In this document: in pieces, positions 19,347 to 31,307 of the stretch
Layout of the letters: the number at the start of each line of letters is the position of its first letter
Position numbering within the stretch: position 1 is the stretch's first letter
Source of the DNA: Bacteroidota bacterium
Lineage (GTDB): Bacteria; Bacteroidota; Bacteroidia; AKYH767-A; OLB10
NCBI GenBank assembly: GCA_016714005.1
Contig: JADJOA010000008.1
Location: forward strand, 182,855-246,854
Direction: 5' to 3'
Length of the DNA stretch: 64,000 nucleotides
Made by a program: the position numbers and the translations under genes
The notes under the pieces: model-generated
Seen by the model: only the letters and a program-made list of their open reading frames with translations
Databases searched by the model: none
Told to the model about the DNA's origin: nothing

Positions 19347-21721
19347 TTAATCAAAAATTTCCTGAATTTCCTTTTGGGTAGTGTCATCAGACACAAACAC
19401 AGAATCGAAAGGGGTTTCTATGTAAAGCGAATCTGAGAAAAGATAATCAAACTCTGTGCTGTCAGGCGTAACGGGGCAGATGTACGTTCTTTTAATTTTT
19501 GTCCAGGGTTTGGGAAACGGACCCGGCACCAATTCAGTTAACGGATCTTTGTAAGCGGCTTCAATCATTTTAGCAAACACAGGCAACGCGGCTCTTGAAC
19601 CCTGCCCGCTGCCGCTTCTGAAATGTACAGAACGATAATCAGCACCTACCCAAACACCGGTAACCAAATCGCGGGTCATACCCATGTACCATGCATCACT
19701 GTAGTTAGATGTTGTGCCGGTTTTACCTGCAATTTCGTTGTTCTTTGGAAAAATATCATAGCCCCAAAGTGCTTGGGAGGTGCCTCCGGGTTCTTGTAAT
19801 GCCCCCAACAACATGTAACACATAAGCCATGCAGTTTCTTCGTCAATAACCTGTTCTGTAAAGCTCTTAAAATCGCCAATTTGTTCGCCATCGGAATTGT
19901 AGATTTTTGTAACAATTATAGGATCGCTTCTTTTACCTTTATTAAGAAATGTGGAGTAAGCCTTGGTCATTTCGTAAACACTAACATCACTTGATCCAAG
20001 ACAAATAGATGGAACGGAATCAAGTTTTGAAATGATGCCGGCTTTGTAAGCATACTCAATTACTTTGCCCCAACCAATGCTGTCGGTAATTTGTGCGGTG
20101 ATGGAGTTGCAAGACTGTGCCAAAGCCCTGCGCAAAGTTTTGGTGCGATAGGAGAACTTGTTATCGCTATTTTTTGGTTCCCAAACTTGCCCGCCTTCGT
20201 ATTTTATCTGTACTGGCTTGTCAACAAACTTATCACACGGAGTAAACGAATCGGCAATGGCGGCCAGGTACGCAAATGGCTTAAAGGTAGAGCCTGCCTG
20301 CCTCCTGCTTTGTGTAACATGATCGAATTTGAAAAAATTATAATCAATGCCGCCAACGTAGGCGCGAATTTCGCCCTTAAAAGGATCAATGCTCATTAGA
20401 CCCACGTTAAGCAACTTTGCATAATAGCTTAACGAATCCATTGAACTCATTAGCGTGTCCTTATATCCTTCCCACGAAAATATTTTCATAGGCTTTTTTC
20501 TTCTGAGTTCAATATTTACAGAGTCTATGTTGTTATTGAACACAAGTTTTAATTCTTCGTAGAGAGGAATTTTTTGAATCTGGTCTTCTAAAAAGTTGGG
20601 GATTTCCACACCTGTATCATCGCGCCACGGATTTTTTCCGCGCCAGTGTTCGTAAAAACTTTTTTGCAGTTTTTTTAGATGGGAGCGCATGGCATTTTCG
20701 GCATGTTTCTGCAAACGGAGTTAATGGTGGTGTATATTTTTAACCCGTCTTCGTAAAGGTTGTAACCATGATTTTGTAACCAGCCCTTAATGCTTCTTTC
20801 TACAAACTGACGTATATAGGAGTCGTTATCACTGCTCATACGTTTACGAAGATTTAATGCTATTGGCAATTGTGTAACACTATCATAAACGTTTTGCTGT
20901 ATGTAATTATACTTTAGCATTTGACCTAACACTACATTGCGTCTTTCTTTAGCCCGCTTTTTACTGCGTACAGGGTTGTAGGATGTAGTTGCTTTAAGCA
21001 AGCCAACAAGTGTGGCCGCTTCTTCTAATTTTAAATCAGCGGGTTGCTTTGAGAAATAATTTTGACTTGCCACTTTTATCCCAAAAGAGTTGTTGCCAAA
21101 ATCAACAGTGTTAAAATACATTTCGAGGATTTCGTTTTTGCTGTAAAACGATTCGAGTTTAAATGCCGTAAGCCATTCTTTTGTTTTTGCAACAACTGTG
21201 CGTACATAAGGAATGTATTGCAACAAACCCATGTTTACTTTTTTGCGCGTGTTGTAAATGTTTTTTACCAACTGTTGTGTAATGGTGCTTCCTCCTCTTC
21301 CATCGCCTGTGGCTGTAGATGCCACACTGCCGAACAAGGATTGAAAATCCATACCGTTGTGTTGATAAAACCTTACATCTTCTGTAGCAATTAATGCGTT
21401 AACAGCAAAGGGAGAAATTTTATCGTAGGTAACAGGCGTGCGGTTTTCGTTATAAAACTTTCCGAGCAGTACACTGTCTTTTGAATAAAACTCGGTAGCA
21501 ATGGCAACTTGCGGATTCCGAACCTCAGCAAGTTCGGGTAAATAACCAAAGAGCCAGAATAAGTTTAACTGAAGCGCTATGAAGTAATATCCAACATACA
21601 GGCAAAGCCTAATTGACCACAATAAAAATTTATTGCGAACGAACTTAGCTAACAATGGTGTGGTAAAGAACCCGATTAAAAACCTCCACAAAAACTTAAA
21701 TACTTTTTTAATTATTTGCAT
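19347..21721 (-). CDS. mrcA: Penicillin-binding protein 1A (bifunctional transglycosylase/transpeptidase), frameshifted
   Basis: This is an inner-membrane peptidoglycan synthase. After an N-terminal transmembrane segment, the GT51 domain shows ATEDVRFYQHNGMDFQSL with the catalytic Glu, then GRGGSTITQQLVKNIY and FYSKNEILEMYFNTVDFG. A shift near 20695 (in the pieces MPKMPCAPI / MQKHAENAMRS) breaks the chain between the two domains. The transpeptidase domain has the active-site SxxK in GSTFKPFAYLAA, SxN in SCNSITAQI and KTGTTSNYSDAWYMG. The length of about 790 residues is normal. It lies downstream of the Cas6-like gene on the same strand with a 90-base gap. Confidence 0.93.
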
Positions 21722-21811
21722 GAGGAGTGCGGTTTAGTTTTACGCTTATTGCCTGATGAAACAGGCTGCAAACTTCTATTAAGGATTTATTGAAAATCCT
21801 TTAAAAAAAAT

Positions 21812-22522
21812 TTACTTAACAGTGTCTATCATTCCATAACCTTCGTGGTTAAGAACACCCAAACCGCGCTGCCATATAAATTTATGTACATCGGCATGTG
21901 CGTGCATGCTAAACGGAATAAGGTAACCCATCATATTCTGGTCGTGACTATTGCGATAAACGCGCGCAAACTTTTTGTTGCTGTTTTGAATTTTGGCAAT
22001 GTAATCCTGATCGGGTTGGACATCAAACGCGTTAAATCCTGCCTTTTCCATGCTATCCATAGTTTGATTGTAAAGCACATCGCTAAACTCGTGCGATGAT
22101 GGGTCTAATGATTCGCCAGCGCGGGCTACATCTTTTGCCGGATCAAACAATATAAGCGGAGAAATGCAGAGGTAGCGCATTTTGGTTTGAAATTCGGGAT
22201 CAGGAATTACTTCCTGTGCTTTGGGAAGTATGTTCATTTTGCCCACTGGTAAAAACGACTTTTCAAAAACACGGGCAATAAGCGCTTTTAAAAACTCTTC
22301 GTTGTGGCTTGAAACTACCAGCGTTACTTTAGACGAAAGGAATTTCATAAACCCGTTTTGGATACGTGATGTTCCTTTTAGTGATGAAAAGATAAGATCG
22401 GTACGGTTGCCTTCTACATCGGCAATAGAATTTGCCAAACCATCAAACAATAATCTTTGGTGATGCAATGGTAATGCATTAGCCGATGTATTATCGCGCA
22501 TGAATGAAATTTTAACTCTCAT
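21812..22522 (-). CDS. Cas6-like CRISPR repeat endoribonuclease, stand-alone
   Basis: This 236-residue protein looks like a Cas6/RAMP RNase. The N-terminal strand MRVKISFM opens a ferredoxin-like fold. The family-like stretch TKMRYLCISPLILFDP (Cas6 F-x-x-x-S-P strand) sits mid-protein. The C-terminal glycine-rich loop, RGLGVLNHEGYGMIDTV, matches the G-x-G-x-x-(N/K)-x-x-G-x-G pattern that grips the repeat RNA in Cas6. Cas6 cuts CRISPR precursor RNA. Here no other cas gene and no repeat array lies within the 64 kb, and the neighbours are PBP1A and a secreted conserved protein. It may process RNA unrelated to CRISPR or serve an array elsewhere. The frame is intact. Confidence 0.68.
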   Translation of the reverse strand: MRVKISFMRDNTSANALPLHHQRLLFDGLANSIADVEGNRTDLIFSSLKGTSRIQNGFMKFLSSKVTLVVSSHNEEFLKALIARVFEKSFLPVGKMNILPKAQEVIPDPEFQTKMRYLCISPLILFDPAKDVARAGESLDPSSHEFSDVLYNQTMDSMEKAGFNAFDVQPDQDYIAKIQNSNKKFARVYRNSHDQNMMGYLIPFSMHAHADVHKFIWQRGLGVLNHEGYGMIDTVK

Positions 22523-22738
22523 AGTATATTGGAAAAAATCAGATGTGTATCAGCAATAAAAAAACGATGTAAAAATTAAATCAGATAAACCAGTTTGAAA
22601 AAAAGCTCCTCAATCTTTGTTCCGCCAAATGTATAAATATTTTATTTGCAAACACAAGTAATTTATTTTGGTAGCCGATAGCTTTTAAAACTGCGAAAAG
22701 AATTGTGGTGGAAATTAAAAAGCCACTATTTAATGACA

Positions 22739-23994
22739 CTAAGTTTTTTGCTTTTTCTTTTTTGCTGCCGGAAATAATACGTTGTTTAAAATTAAGCGGT
22801 ATCCCGGGCTGTTTGGGTGTAGGTTTAAATCTGTAGGTGGGTCGCCAACCATGTGCTGGTAGTCTTCGGGATCGTGTCCGCCATAAAAAGTCCAGGTGCC
22901 TTTACCAAAATCTCCGTGTATGTATTTGGCTTCGCCTGCAGCTTTGTTCTCACCCATTATTAAAATTTCGGGCTTAATAAATTTTTATTGAAGGCAGTGG
23001 TTTGCCCCATAAATGCTTTTATAACCTGCACATGATTTTGGCAAAGCATGGTGGGAACAGGATCCCACTTGGCACTGAAATCAAAGAGCGTAAACACATC
23101 CTCATCTTTGTTTACCCTGCGTGTGGTAGTAACATCAATATTAGAAAAACGATACTCCATAGGGTTGGTGCTGAGTGTGAAATTTTCGAATGCAAAACAG
23201 CGTGAGTAATCTAATTTGCTGTTGTAGCCCGGTGTGCTGCCATCGCCATCATACATGTGTTCGCAAACATCTAATCCTTCGGCAGAGAGGGAAATATCGT
23301 ACGTGTCGGTTCCGCTGCACATGGTAAATAAAAATCCGCCACCGCTAACAACTTCTTTTATGCTTTTGGCAACACCTAACTTTAGTTGCGAAACTTTTTT
23401 GTAACCAAGTTTGGTTGCCATTGCCTCCATGCTTCGCTGTTGCTCCTGGTACCATGTGGCGCTGCGGTATGCGGCATAAAATTTTCCGTACTGCCCGCTA
23501 AAATCTTCGTGATGGAGGTGAAGCCAATCGTATAAAGATAGCTTTCCGGTAATTATCTCTTCGTCATAAATAATTTCGTAAGGAATTTCGGCATAGGTAA
23601 GTGCAAGGGTTACGGCATCGTCCCAGGGGCGTTTGTCTTTGGGCGAATACACACACATTTTGGGCGGTTTTTCTAACTTCATTACATCCATGTTTGCCTG
23701 CGGGTCTAAAATTTCGGTTACTATCTGGTTAGCCTGCCCTTCGCTTATTACGTTAAAAGAAACTCCTCTTATGTTTAACTCGGCTTCAAACACCGGGTTT
23801 TGCAAAAACATAAAGCTTCCGCCACGGTAGTTGAGCAGCCAATTTACTTCCACTCCTTTTTGCAAAACCCAGTAGGCTATGCCATAAGCTTTGAGGTGAT
23901 TTTTTTGAACCTCGTCCATAGGAATTAAAATTTGGGCTGAAAAACTTTTAAAGCCAATAAAAGAGAGGAGTAATATGCAAAGGATTTTTTTCAT
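22739..23994 (-). CDS. Conserved secreted protein of the family often labelled asparagine synthetase B, frameshifted
   Basis: The protein has a signal peptide (MKKILCILLLSFIGFKSFSA) and then ILIPMDEVQKNHLKAYGIAY, WLLNYRGGSFMFLQNP and the GATase-like segments AVTLALTYAEIPYEIIYDEE, YDWLHLHHEDFSGQYG and FTMCSGTDTYDISLS. I recognise this set from a Bacteroidota family usually named asparagine synthetase B in databases. The name looks wrong, since the protein is exported and has no visible synthetase domain. A shift near 22960 splits off the C-terminus (NKAAGEAKYIHGDFGKGTWT, ending RLILNNVLFPAAKKKK). The joined length is about 418 residues. A hairpin/repeat block lies 120 bases upstream. Confidence 0.75.
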
Positions 23995-24117
23995 GCTGCT
24001 ATTAATAATGCGTAACGAAAATATAACATCTTAAATTATGCAGGCTAAATTAAGGATGAAATGAAAAATTTGAGCTTAAAACAAACCCCAATTATAAAAT
24101 CAATTTTATCAAACAAG

Positions 24118-24177
24118 GGTCTGACTCAATTGCAAAAGAGTCTGACCTGTTTGCAAAGATCTCTGACACGATTTACA
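24118..24177. repeat. Three imperfect 21-base tandem units containing a hairpin
   Basis: GTCTGAC starts at 24119 and again at 24140, and CTCTGAC starts at 24161, a 21-base period. TTGCAAA repeats at 24130 and 24151 with the same period. The first two units also form an inverted repeat: GGTCTGACTC (24118-24127), a 10-base loop, then GAGTCTGACC (24138-24147), pairing except for one central mismatch. It lies between the type IX cargo gene ending at 24266 and the gene starting at 23994, both on the minus strand. It could be a terminator of the former or a regulatory site of the latter. Confidence 0.6.
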
Positions 24178-24265
24178 GAAAATTCATAACCTCAGCAATT
24201 AATGCCCCTCTTGCAAAAGAAACTAATATTAATACAGAAAAAATAAACCAGGATGCACCAGATAG

Positions 24266-25117
24266 TTAGTGACTAACAGCAAATGGGAAATTTACGATGC
24301 TGTAGCCCACATTCATTATTAAATTATAAAAACCAGCAGGCAGTTGCGATGCATTAAAGTCTATTTTATGACTACCGGGTATTTCATTATTTAAAACAAT
24401 TTGATGAACGGTTTGCCCTGTAACATTTACAATATCAAATTTTACATCAGCCTTTTCGGGCAACGAATAATATATAAATGCCGATTGGTTTACCGGATTT
24501 GGAAGTACTTTACTAATGGATATCTGGTTTAATGTTTCCTCCACTCCTACTCCATTGGAAAGAACTACATCATCAACCACAAAAGAGTTGCCTAATGCAA
24601 TAGGATTGCCAATTGTATCATTTATTGTAAAAGCTATTTGACATTTTGCAGGGTTAATACCAAAGGTGTAAAAGGGTAAATTAACTAATGTAAATGAAGA
24701 TGAAGGAGTATTAATGTTTTGACTTGCTGCACTTATTAAAGCACCATTTGATTGAAAAATTGCAGCAGAAGGAACAAAAGCAACGGTACCTACCTGCGTA
24801 AATTTGTAATAGAAGCTGAAATTAGTGTACAGTTGTGTAACAGGAAACCCCTGCCCGGTAATATCAGTACTTGACAAAAAAGGGGCTAAAGTTACAGTAG
24901 ATACCTGCACTACATCTCCTTGTGCAGCTAATGCACCACTGTGCGCTACAGAGGTTTGTGTAATGGGTAGGTAAACGGTTGCTACATTATTAGTGCTCCA
25001 ACTAACAGGGTTACCTCCAGCCCAGTTTTCAAAGCCTGGGTTGGGAACAGGGTTTTGTGCAAAGGCAAATTTGCCTGTAACTAAAATAAGAAGAAGGAAC
25101 TTAGATGTTTTATTCAT
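24266..25117 (-). CDS. Type IX-secreted protein with C-terminal sorting domain
   Basis: The start at 25117 (MNKTSKFLLLILVTGKFAFA) is chosen because it begins the signal peptide. A longer reading from 25189 has no signal. The body starts NPVPNPGFENWAGGNPVSWS, a common opening of carbohydrate-binding-like or DUF-type beta-sandwich cargo. The last 80 residues (ISKVLPNPVNQSAFIYYSLP, DIVNVTGQTVHQIVL, LPAGFYNLIMNVGYSI) are a type A sorting domain of the Por secretion system. The ligand or enzyme activity is unknown. The frame is intact. paaC begins on the other side, 65 bases upstream on the same strand. Confidence 0.85.
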   Translation of the reverse strand: MNKTSKFLLLILVTGKFAFAQNPVPNPGFENWAGGNPVSWSTNNVATVYLPITQTSVAHSGALAAQGDVVQVSTVTLAPFLSSTDITGQGFPVTQLYTNFSFYYKFTQVGTVAFVPSAAIFQSNGALISAASQNINTPSSSFTLVNLPFYTFGINPAKCQIAFTINDTIGNPIALGNSFVVDDVVLSNGVGVEETLNQISISKVLPNPVNQSAFIYYSLPEKADVKFDIVNVTGQTVHQIVLNNEIPGSHKIDFNASQLPAGFYNLIMNVGYSIVNFPFAVSH

Positions 25118-25182
25118 GGCTTGAGGTTTTAGAGCAACTAAAGTAAAGGAAAAAGAATCCAGCAGACAGGCTGTTGATAAGT

Positions 25183-25938
25183 TTACCACTTAGCCCCTGG
25201 GTAGGCCCTATACAAAAACTGCATTTCAGCAAGTATGTAGCCTAACTGTTCGGTATGTATTCCTTTGCGGCTTCCTTTTCGTAAAAAGTTGTGCGCTACG
25301 GGTATGGTTAGCGTTGCTTCTGTAAGAAGTTGTGTAACTTGTTTAGTCCAGAGGTCTTTTATTTGGGCAATATTGGCGGCAATGTTTTTATCGGCAAGGG
25401 TTGTTTCCAGTTGGTCAGCATCAAAAAGATCATCGGTAAAAAGCCAAAGTTCGTTTAATGCGGTTTGCATTCTTAAATGGCTTTCATCAGTACCATCGCC
25501 AAGACGCAACACCCACTCGCCCGAGTGCCTTACATGATAGGTAACTTCTTTTAGTGATTTGGCAGCAAAGGCTGAAAGGAATTGGTTAGTGCTTTGTTGC
25601 AGTAATGTATATTGATGATACTGGTAAACGCTGATTAAGTACTGGCGTAAAATTGTTTTTCCGAAATCGCCATTGGTTTGTTCAGCAAGCAGAAAATTTT
25701 TAAACTCATTAGCATCGCGTCCAAAAGCAATGTCATCTTCTGATGTGCCATCGTTTTTTAATTCAGACACGTGGGCATACACTAATCTTGACTGACCAAT
25801 TAAATCTAAGGCAATGTTTGATAGTGCAATATCTTCTTCCAAGATAGGACCATGCCCGCACCATTCAGTAAGGCGCTGTCCGACAATTAAGGATGTATCG
25901 GCAAGGCGCGTACAGTATTCAATAAGTTCCGCTTCCAT
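25183..25938 (-). CDS. paaC: Phenylacetyl-CoA epoxidase subunit PaaC
   Basis: This is the structural subunit of the multicomponent phenylacetyl-CoA 1,2-epoxidase. PaaC has a ferritin-like fold without the metal site and pairs with PaaA. Family landmarks are RLADTSLIVGQRLTEWCGHG, EEDIALSNIALDLIGQSRLV, the YHVRHSGEWVLRLGDGTDES stretch and the C-terminal EQLGYILAEMQFLYRAYPGA. It has 251 residues in an intact frame. It is the third gene of paaA-paaB-paaC, 18 bases after paaB. paaD and the reductase paaE, which usually follow, are not here. Confidence 0.95.
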   Translation of the reverse strand: MEAELIEYCTRLADTSLIVGQRLTEWCGHGPILEEDIALSNIALDLIGQSRLVYAHVSELKNDGTSEDDIAFGRDANEFKNFLLAEQTNGDFGKTILRQYLISVYQYHQYTLLQQSTNQFLSAFAAKSLKEVTYHVRHSGEWVLRLGDGTDESHLRMQTALNELWLFTDDLFDADQLETTLADKNIAANIAQIKDLWTKQVTQLLTEATLTIPVAHNFLRKGSRKGIHTEQLGYILAEMQFLYRAYPGAKW

Positions 25939-25956
25939 TATAGCTGTTGCAAAAAA

Positions 25957-26243
25957 TTAAATTTGTTTGATGCCTTCTGGCGTTTTATAAAAATTGGGAT
26001 GGCGGTAAACTTTATCGTTGGCAGGTTCAAAAAAGGAGCCTAAATCTTCAGGGCTTGATGAAACTATCTGATCGCTTTTAACAACCCAAAGGCATGTAGC
26101 CTCGTTTCTGCGGCTATAGACATCGCGCGCATTTTGCAATGCAATTTCTTTATCTGATGCTCTTACACTGCCAGCATGTTCAAAAGGAGCACCGGGTTTT
26201 TTTGAGTAAATACTTCCCACAAATCCCACTGAGTGTCGGTCAT
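25957..26243 (-). CDS. paaB: Phenylacetyl-CoA epoxidase subunit PaaB, frameshifted
   Basis: This is a small bridging subunit of phenylacetyl-CoA epoxidase, about 95 residues. From ATG 26243 it reads MTDTQWDLWEVFTQK and then must shift by one base in a run of seven T on the plus strand (26197-26203, eight expected) to give KPGAPFEHAGSVRASDKEIA and SRRNEATCLWVVKSDQI. Both halves match PaaB exactly at the junction, so this is a clean example of a homopolymer miscount. It lies between paaA and paaC in the same operon. Confidence 0.95.
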
Positions 26244-26287
26244 TTTTGAAATTATAAATTACGAGTTATGAATTATAAGTTGAGGAA

Positions 26288-27235
26288 TCAGGCGGCTTGC
26301 AGTTTACTTTTTTTGGAGGCATAAGCCTGAGCAGCTTCGCGCACCCATTGCCCGTTTTGGTGTGCATCTTTTCTTTGTTTCATGCGCTGTTGATTGCAGG
26401 GACCATTGCCGGATATTACTGCATTAAATTCATCCCAATTAATTTCTCCCCAATCGTAAGAACGTTTCTGGGTATTATAGTTTAATTTTTCATCGGGTAA
26501 TTTTATGCCAATTGCTTCTGCCTGTGGAACAGTTCTGTCTATAAAGCGCTGCCTTAAATCATCATTAGAATATAGTTTTACTTTCCATCTCATTAAGTCG
26601 GCACTGTTTGGTGAGTTGGTATCGCTTACCTGAACATCATTAAGGACGCCACCAAAAACGGTTAACAGCATCCTGCGCCATTTTCTTTTGTGCATCACTT
26701 CCGTTCATCATATTAGCTAAAATCTGGTAGCCTTGTTTGTGATGAAAGTTTTCTTCTTTACAAATACGCAACATTGCGCGTGCATAGGCCCGTAGGAGCA
26801 TTTTGCCAAAGCGGTTTGGTTAACTATAGCTGCTCCATCAACCAACCAGACAATAGCACCCATATCTGCCCAGTTAAGTGTAGGGTAATTAAATATGCTT
26901 GAGTATTTAGCGGAGCCGTTTAAAAACTGATTGAGCAGTTCTACCCTATCGGCACCCAAAGTTTCGGTAGCGCTGTAAATATAGAGCCCATGCCCAGCCT
27001 CATCCTGCACTTTGGCAAGCAAACAAACCTTGCGAGAAAGGCTTGGCGCGCGCGTTATCCAATTACCTTCGGGCAACATACCCACTACTTCGGAATGTGC
27101 ATGCTGGCTCATCATCCTTATAAGTTGCTTGCGGTATTTCTCAGGCATCCAATCCTTGGGCTCGATGGTTATGCCTGCTGCAATTTTTGCTTCAAAGGCA
27201 TCTTCGAGCTTTTTAATATCTGTTACGTTGCTCAT
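26288..27235 (-). CDS. paaA: Phenylacetyl-CoA epoxidase catalytic subunit PaaA, frameshifted
   Basis: This is the catalytic di-iron subunit of the epoxidase that adds O2-derived oxygen to the ring of phenylacetyl-CoA. Ligand-bearing helices are visible: SEVVGMLPEGNWITRAP and LLAKVQDEAGHGLYIY (E-x-x-H), then WLVDGAAIVNQTALAKCSYG. The frame breaks near 26790 and near 26680. The bridge reads RICKEENFHHKQGYQI (second E-x-x-H) before DVQVSDTNSPNSADLMRWKV and the C-terminal KRSYDWGEINWDEFNAVISG. The length of about 315 residues is normal. It is first in the operon and divergent from wza. Confidence 0.94.
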
Positions 27236-27349
27236 ATTTTGGTGTGCAAATTTACTTTTTAAAACAATTGCATAAAAGTTTGTTTCTGGTTGTTTAATAC
27301 GGTCAACGACCCTCTTTAACTAAAGGTAAAAATCGTAAGCATAAATTTT

Positions 27350-27357
27350 TATTTTTG
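27350..27357 (+). promoter_or_regulatory. Putative -7 promoter box for wza-wzc
   Basis: TATTTTTG fits the Bacteroidota -7 box TAnnTTTG and lies 22 bases before the wza ATG, in the 144-base gap between divergent paaA and wza. I see no convincing -33 TTG at the usual spacing. Confidence 0.4.
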
Positions 27358-27379
27358 CCCGCCATTTTAAACCCACTAC

Positions 27380-28156
27380 ATGCGCAAAGTATTTTTTGTT
27401 CTTTCTGTAATAACGGTTTTGTTCAGTTCTTGTTTAAGCCGTAAGCAAATGGCATATTTCCAGGATGGTAATGACGAGTACCCACCCAAACCGGTGCAGA
27501 CAGATATTGCAGTTCAAAAATTTGAACCGGTTATAGGTCCAAAAGATATTCTATCCATTTTTGTTGCCAGTTTAAGTCCTGAAGCAAGTAGTTTTTTAAC
27601 ACTATGGCTGTAAAAGGTGGCGAAGATGCTACTGGCCTAGCAAGTGCCGTGGGTTATTTGGTTGATGTAAACGGAAACATAGAAATGCCGCTGATAGGCA
27701 AAATAAAATTAGGCGGGCTAACCACCAGCCAGGCAACAGACTTAATTAAAACAAAGCTTGAAAAGTTTTTGCAAAGCCCATCAGTACGTCTTTATTTTGA
27801 AAACTACAGGGTAACTATACTGGGAGAGGTTATAAGACCAGGAGTTTACCAGGTGCCTAACGAAAAAATTACGTTGCCCGGAGCATTAGGTCTTGCAGGA
27901 GATTTAACGCCATTTGGGAAACGGGATAATATTTTAATTGTGAGAGAAGAGGGTGATAAAAACATTTATGAGGTTAGACATCAGAAACAAAGATGTGTTT
28001 TCATCGCCATATTATTACCTACACCCAAATGATGTGGTGTATGTAGAACCCAATAAAGGACGTGCAGCGCAGGCTGATGCCTTTTTTAGAATTGCCCCTA
28101 TAGTAATAAGCACGCTAACACTGGTTGCAGTTATTTATAATACAGCTACCCGTTAA
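27380..28156 (+). CDS. wza: Polysaccharide export outer-membrane protein (Wza family), frameshifted
   Basis: This is an outer-membrane export lipoprotein for capsule or exopolysaccharide. It starts MRKVFFVLSVITVLFSSCLS (lipobox Cys18). The polysaccharide export domain begins FEPVIGPKDILSIFVASLSP. After a shift near 27600 it continues GYLVDVNGNIEMPLIGKIKL and then the SLBB domain (VRLYFENYRVTILGEVIRPG, PGALGLAGDLTPFGKRDNIL). A second shift near 27975 leads to YYYLHPNDVVYVEPNKGR and a final hydrophobic segment (ISTLTLVAVIYNT). It has about 258 residues. wzc follows with a 22-base gap, so the two form one operon. Confidence 0.92.
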
Positions 28157-28178
28157 GCTTACAAACCATTTACATATC

Positions 28179-30623
<2,445 letters not shown>

Positions 30624-30626
30624 TAG

Positions 30627-31214
30627 CTATCTTTTTTTGTGGGTTTTATAGAAACTCTCATGTTTTTTTCTTCCTTCCTCAATTTTTAAAAGTGGTTTGC
30701 ATTCTTTAAGCGTATTGCGTAATTCGTTAGGCAATTGCTCATAAATGTTTGTGCCTTTTGTTTTCCATTCAAGCATGTCATCACTTACATCTTTTACAAC
30801 TTTTGCGGGGTTGCCCACTACTATTTTACGCGAAGGTATAACCATATCATTAGGTAAAAATGCAAGCGCTCCTATAATACACCCTTCACCCACTACCACG
30901 TTATCCATTAACACTGCATTCATTCCCACTAAACAATTTTTGCCAATGGTGGCACCGTGTATTATTGCTCCATGACCAATATGAGCCTGCTCGTGTAACA
31001 CCACCGTAACTCCCGGAAACATGTGAATAGTACAATTTTCCTGCACGTTGCAATTATCATTAATAATAATTTGTCCCCAATCCCCGCGTATGGCAGCACC
31101 AGGTCCTATATAAACGTTTTTGCCAATAATAACATCACCGGTTACACAAGCTTGTGGATGTATAAAAGCAGTGGGGTCAATAACAGGCATAAAACCATTA
31201 AACTCATAAATCAT
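30627..31214 (-). CDS. paaY: PaaY-like left-handed beta-helix protein (gamma carbonic anhydrase family, putative thioesterase)
   Basis: This is a hexapeptide-repeat trimer protein of 195 residues. Turns such as CVTGDVIIGKNVYIGPGAAI, AHIGHGAIIHGATIGKNCLV and VVVGEGCIIGALAFLPNDMV form the beta-helix. The metal His residues of the gamma carbonic anhydrase fold are visible in ENCTIHMFPG and AHIGHGAIIHG. Length and the C-terminal extension (DMLEWKTKGTNIYEQLPNEL) fit PaaY, a thioesterase that clears dead-end CoA esters in phenylacetate degradation. paaABC lies 3.4 kb downstream on the same strand, with wza-wzc (opposite strand) inserted between. A general carbonic-anhydrase-like role is the alternative. 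Confidence 0.85.
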   Translation of the reverse strand: MIYEFNGFMPVIDPTAFIHPQACVTGDVIIGKNVYIGPGAAIRGDWGQIIINDNCNVQENCTIHMFPGVTVVLHEQAHIGHGAIIHGATIGKNCLVGMNAVLMDNVVVGEGCIIGALAFLPNDMVIPSRKIVVGNPAKVVKDVSDDMLEWKTKGTNIYEQLPNELRNTLKECKPLLKIEEGRKKHESFYKTHKKR

Positions 31215-31307
31215 ATCTGTTCAATTTGCTGCTAAACTAACTTATTTACAGAGGCTCTTAAAAGTCAACTTTCTAATTATCTTCGCCACTCAAATTTTTA
31301 AAAAAAT

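Noticed and set aside
19347..21721. Separate monofunctional transglycosylase and transpeptidase genes
   Set aside because: The two frames overlap near 20695 and together make one PBP1A of normal length.
24118..24177. Short CRISPR-like array near the Cas6-like gene
   Set aside because: The units are directly abutting 21-mers with no spacers, and the third is degenerate.
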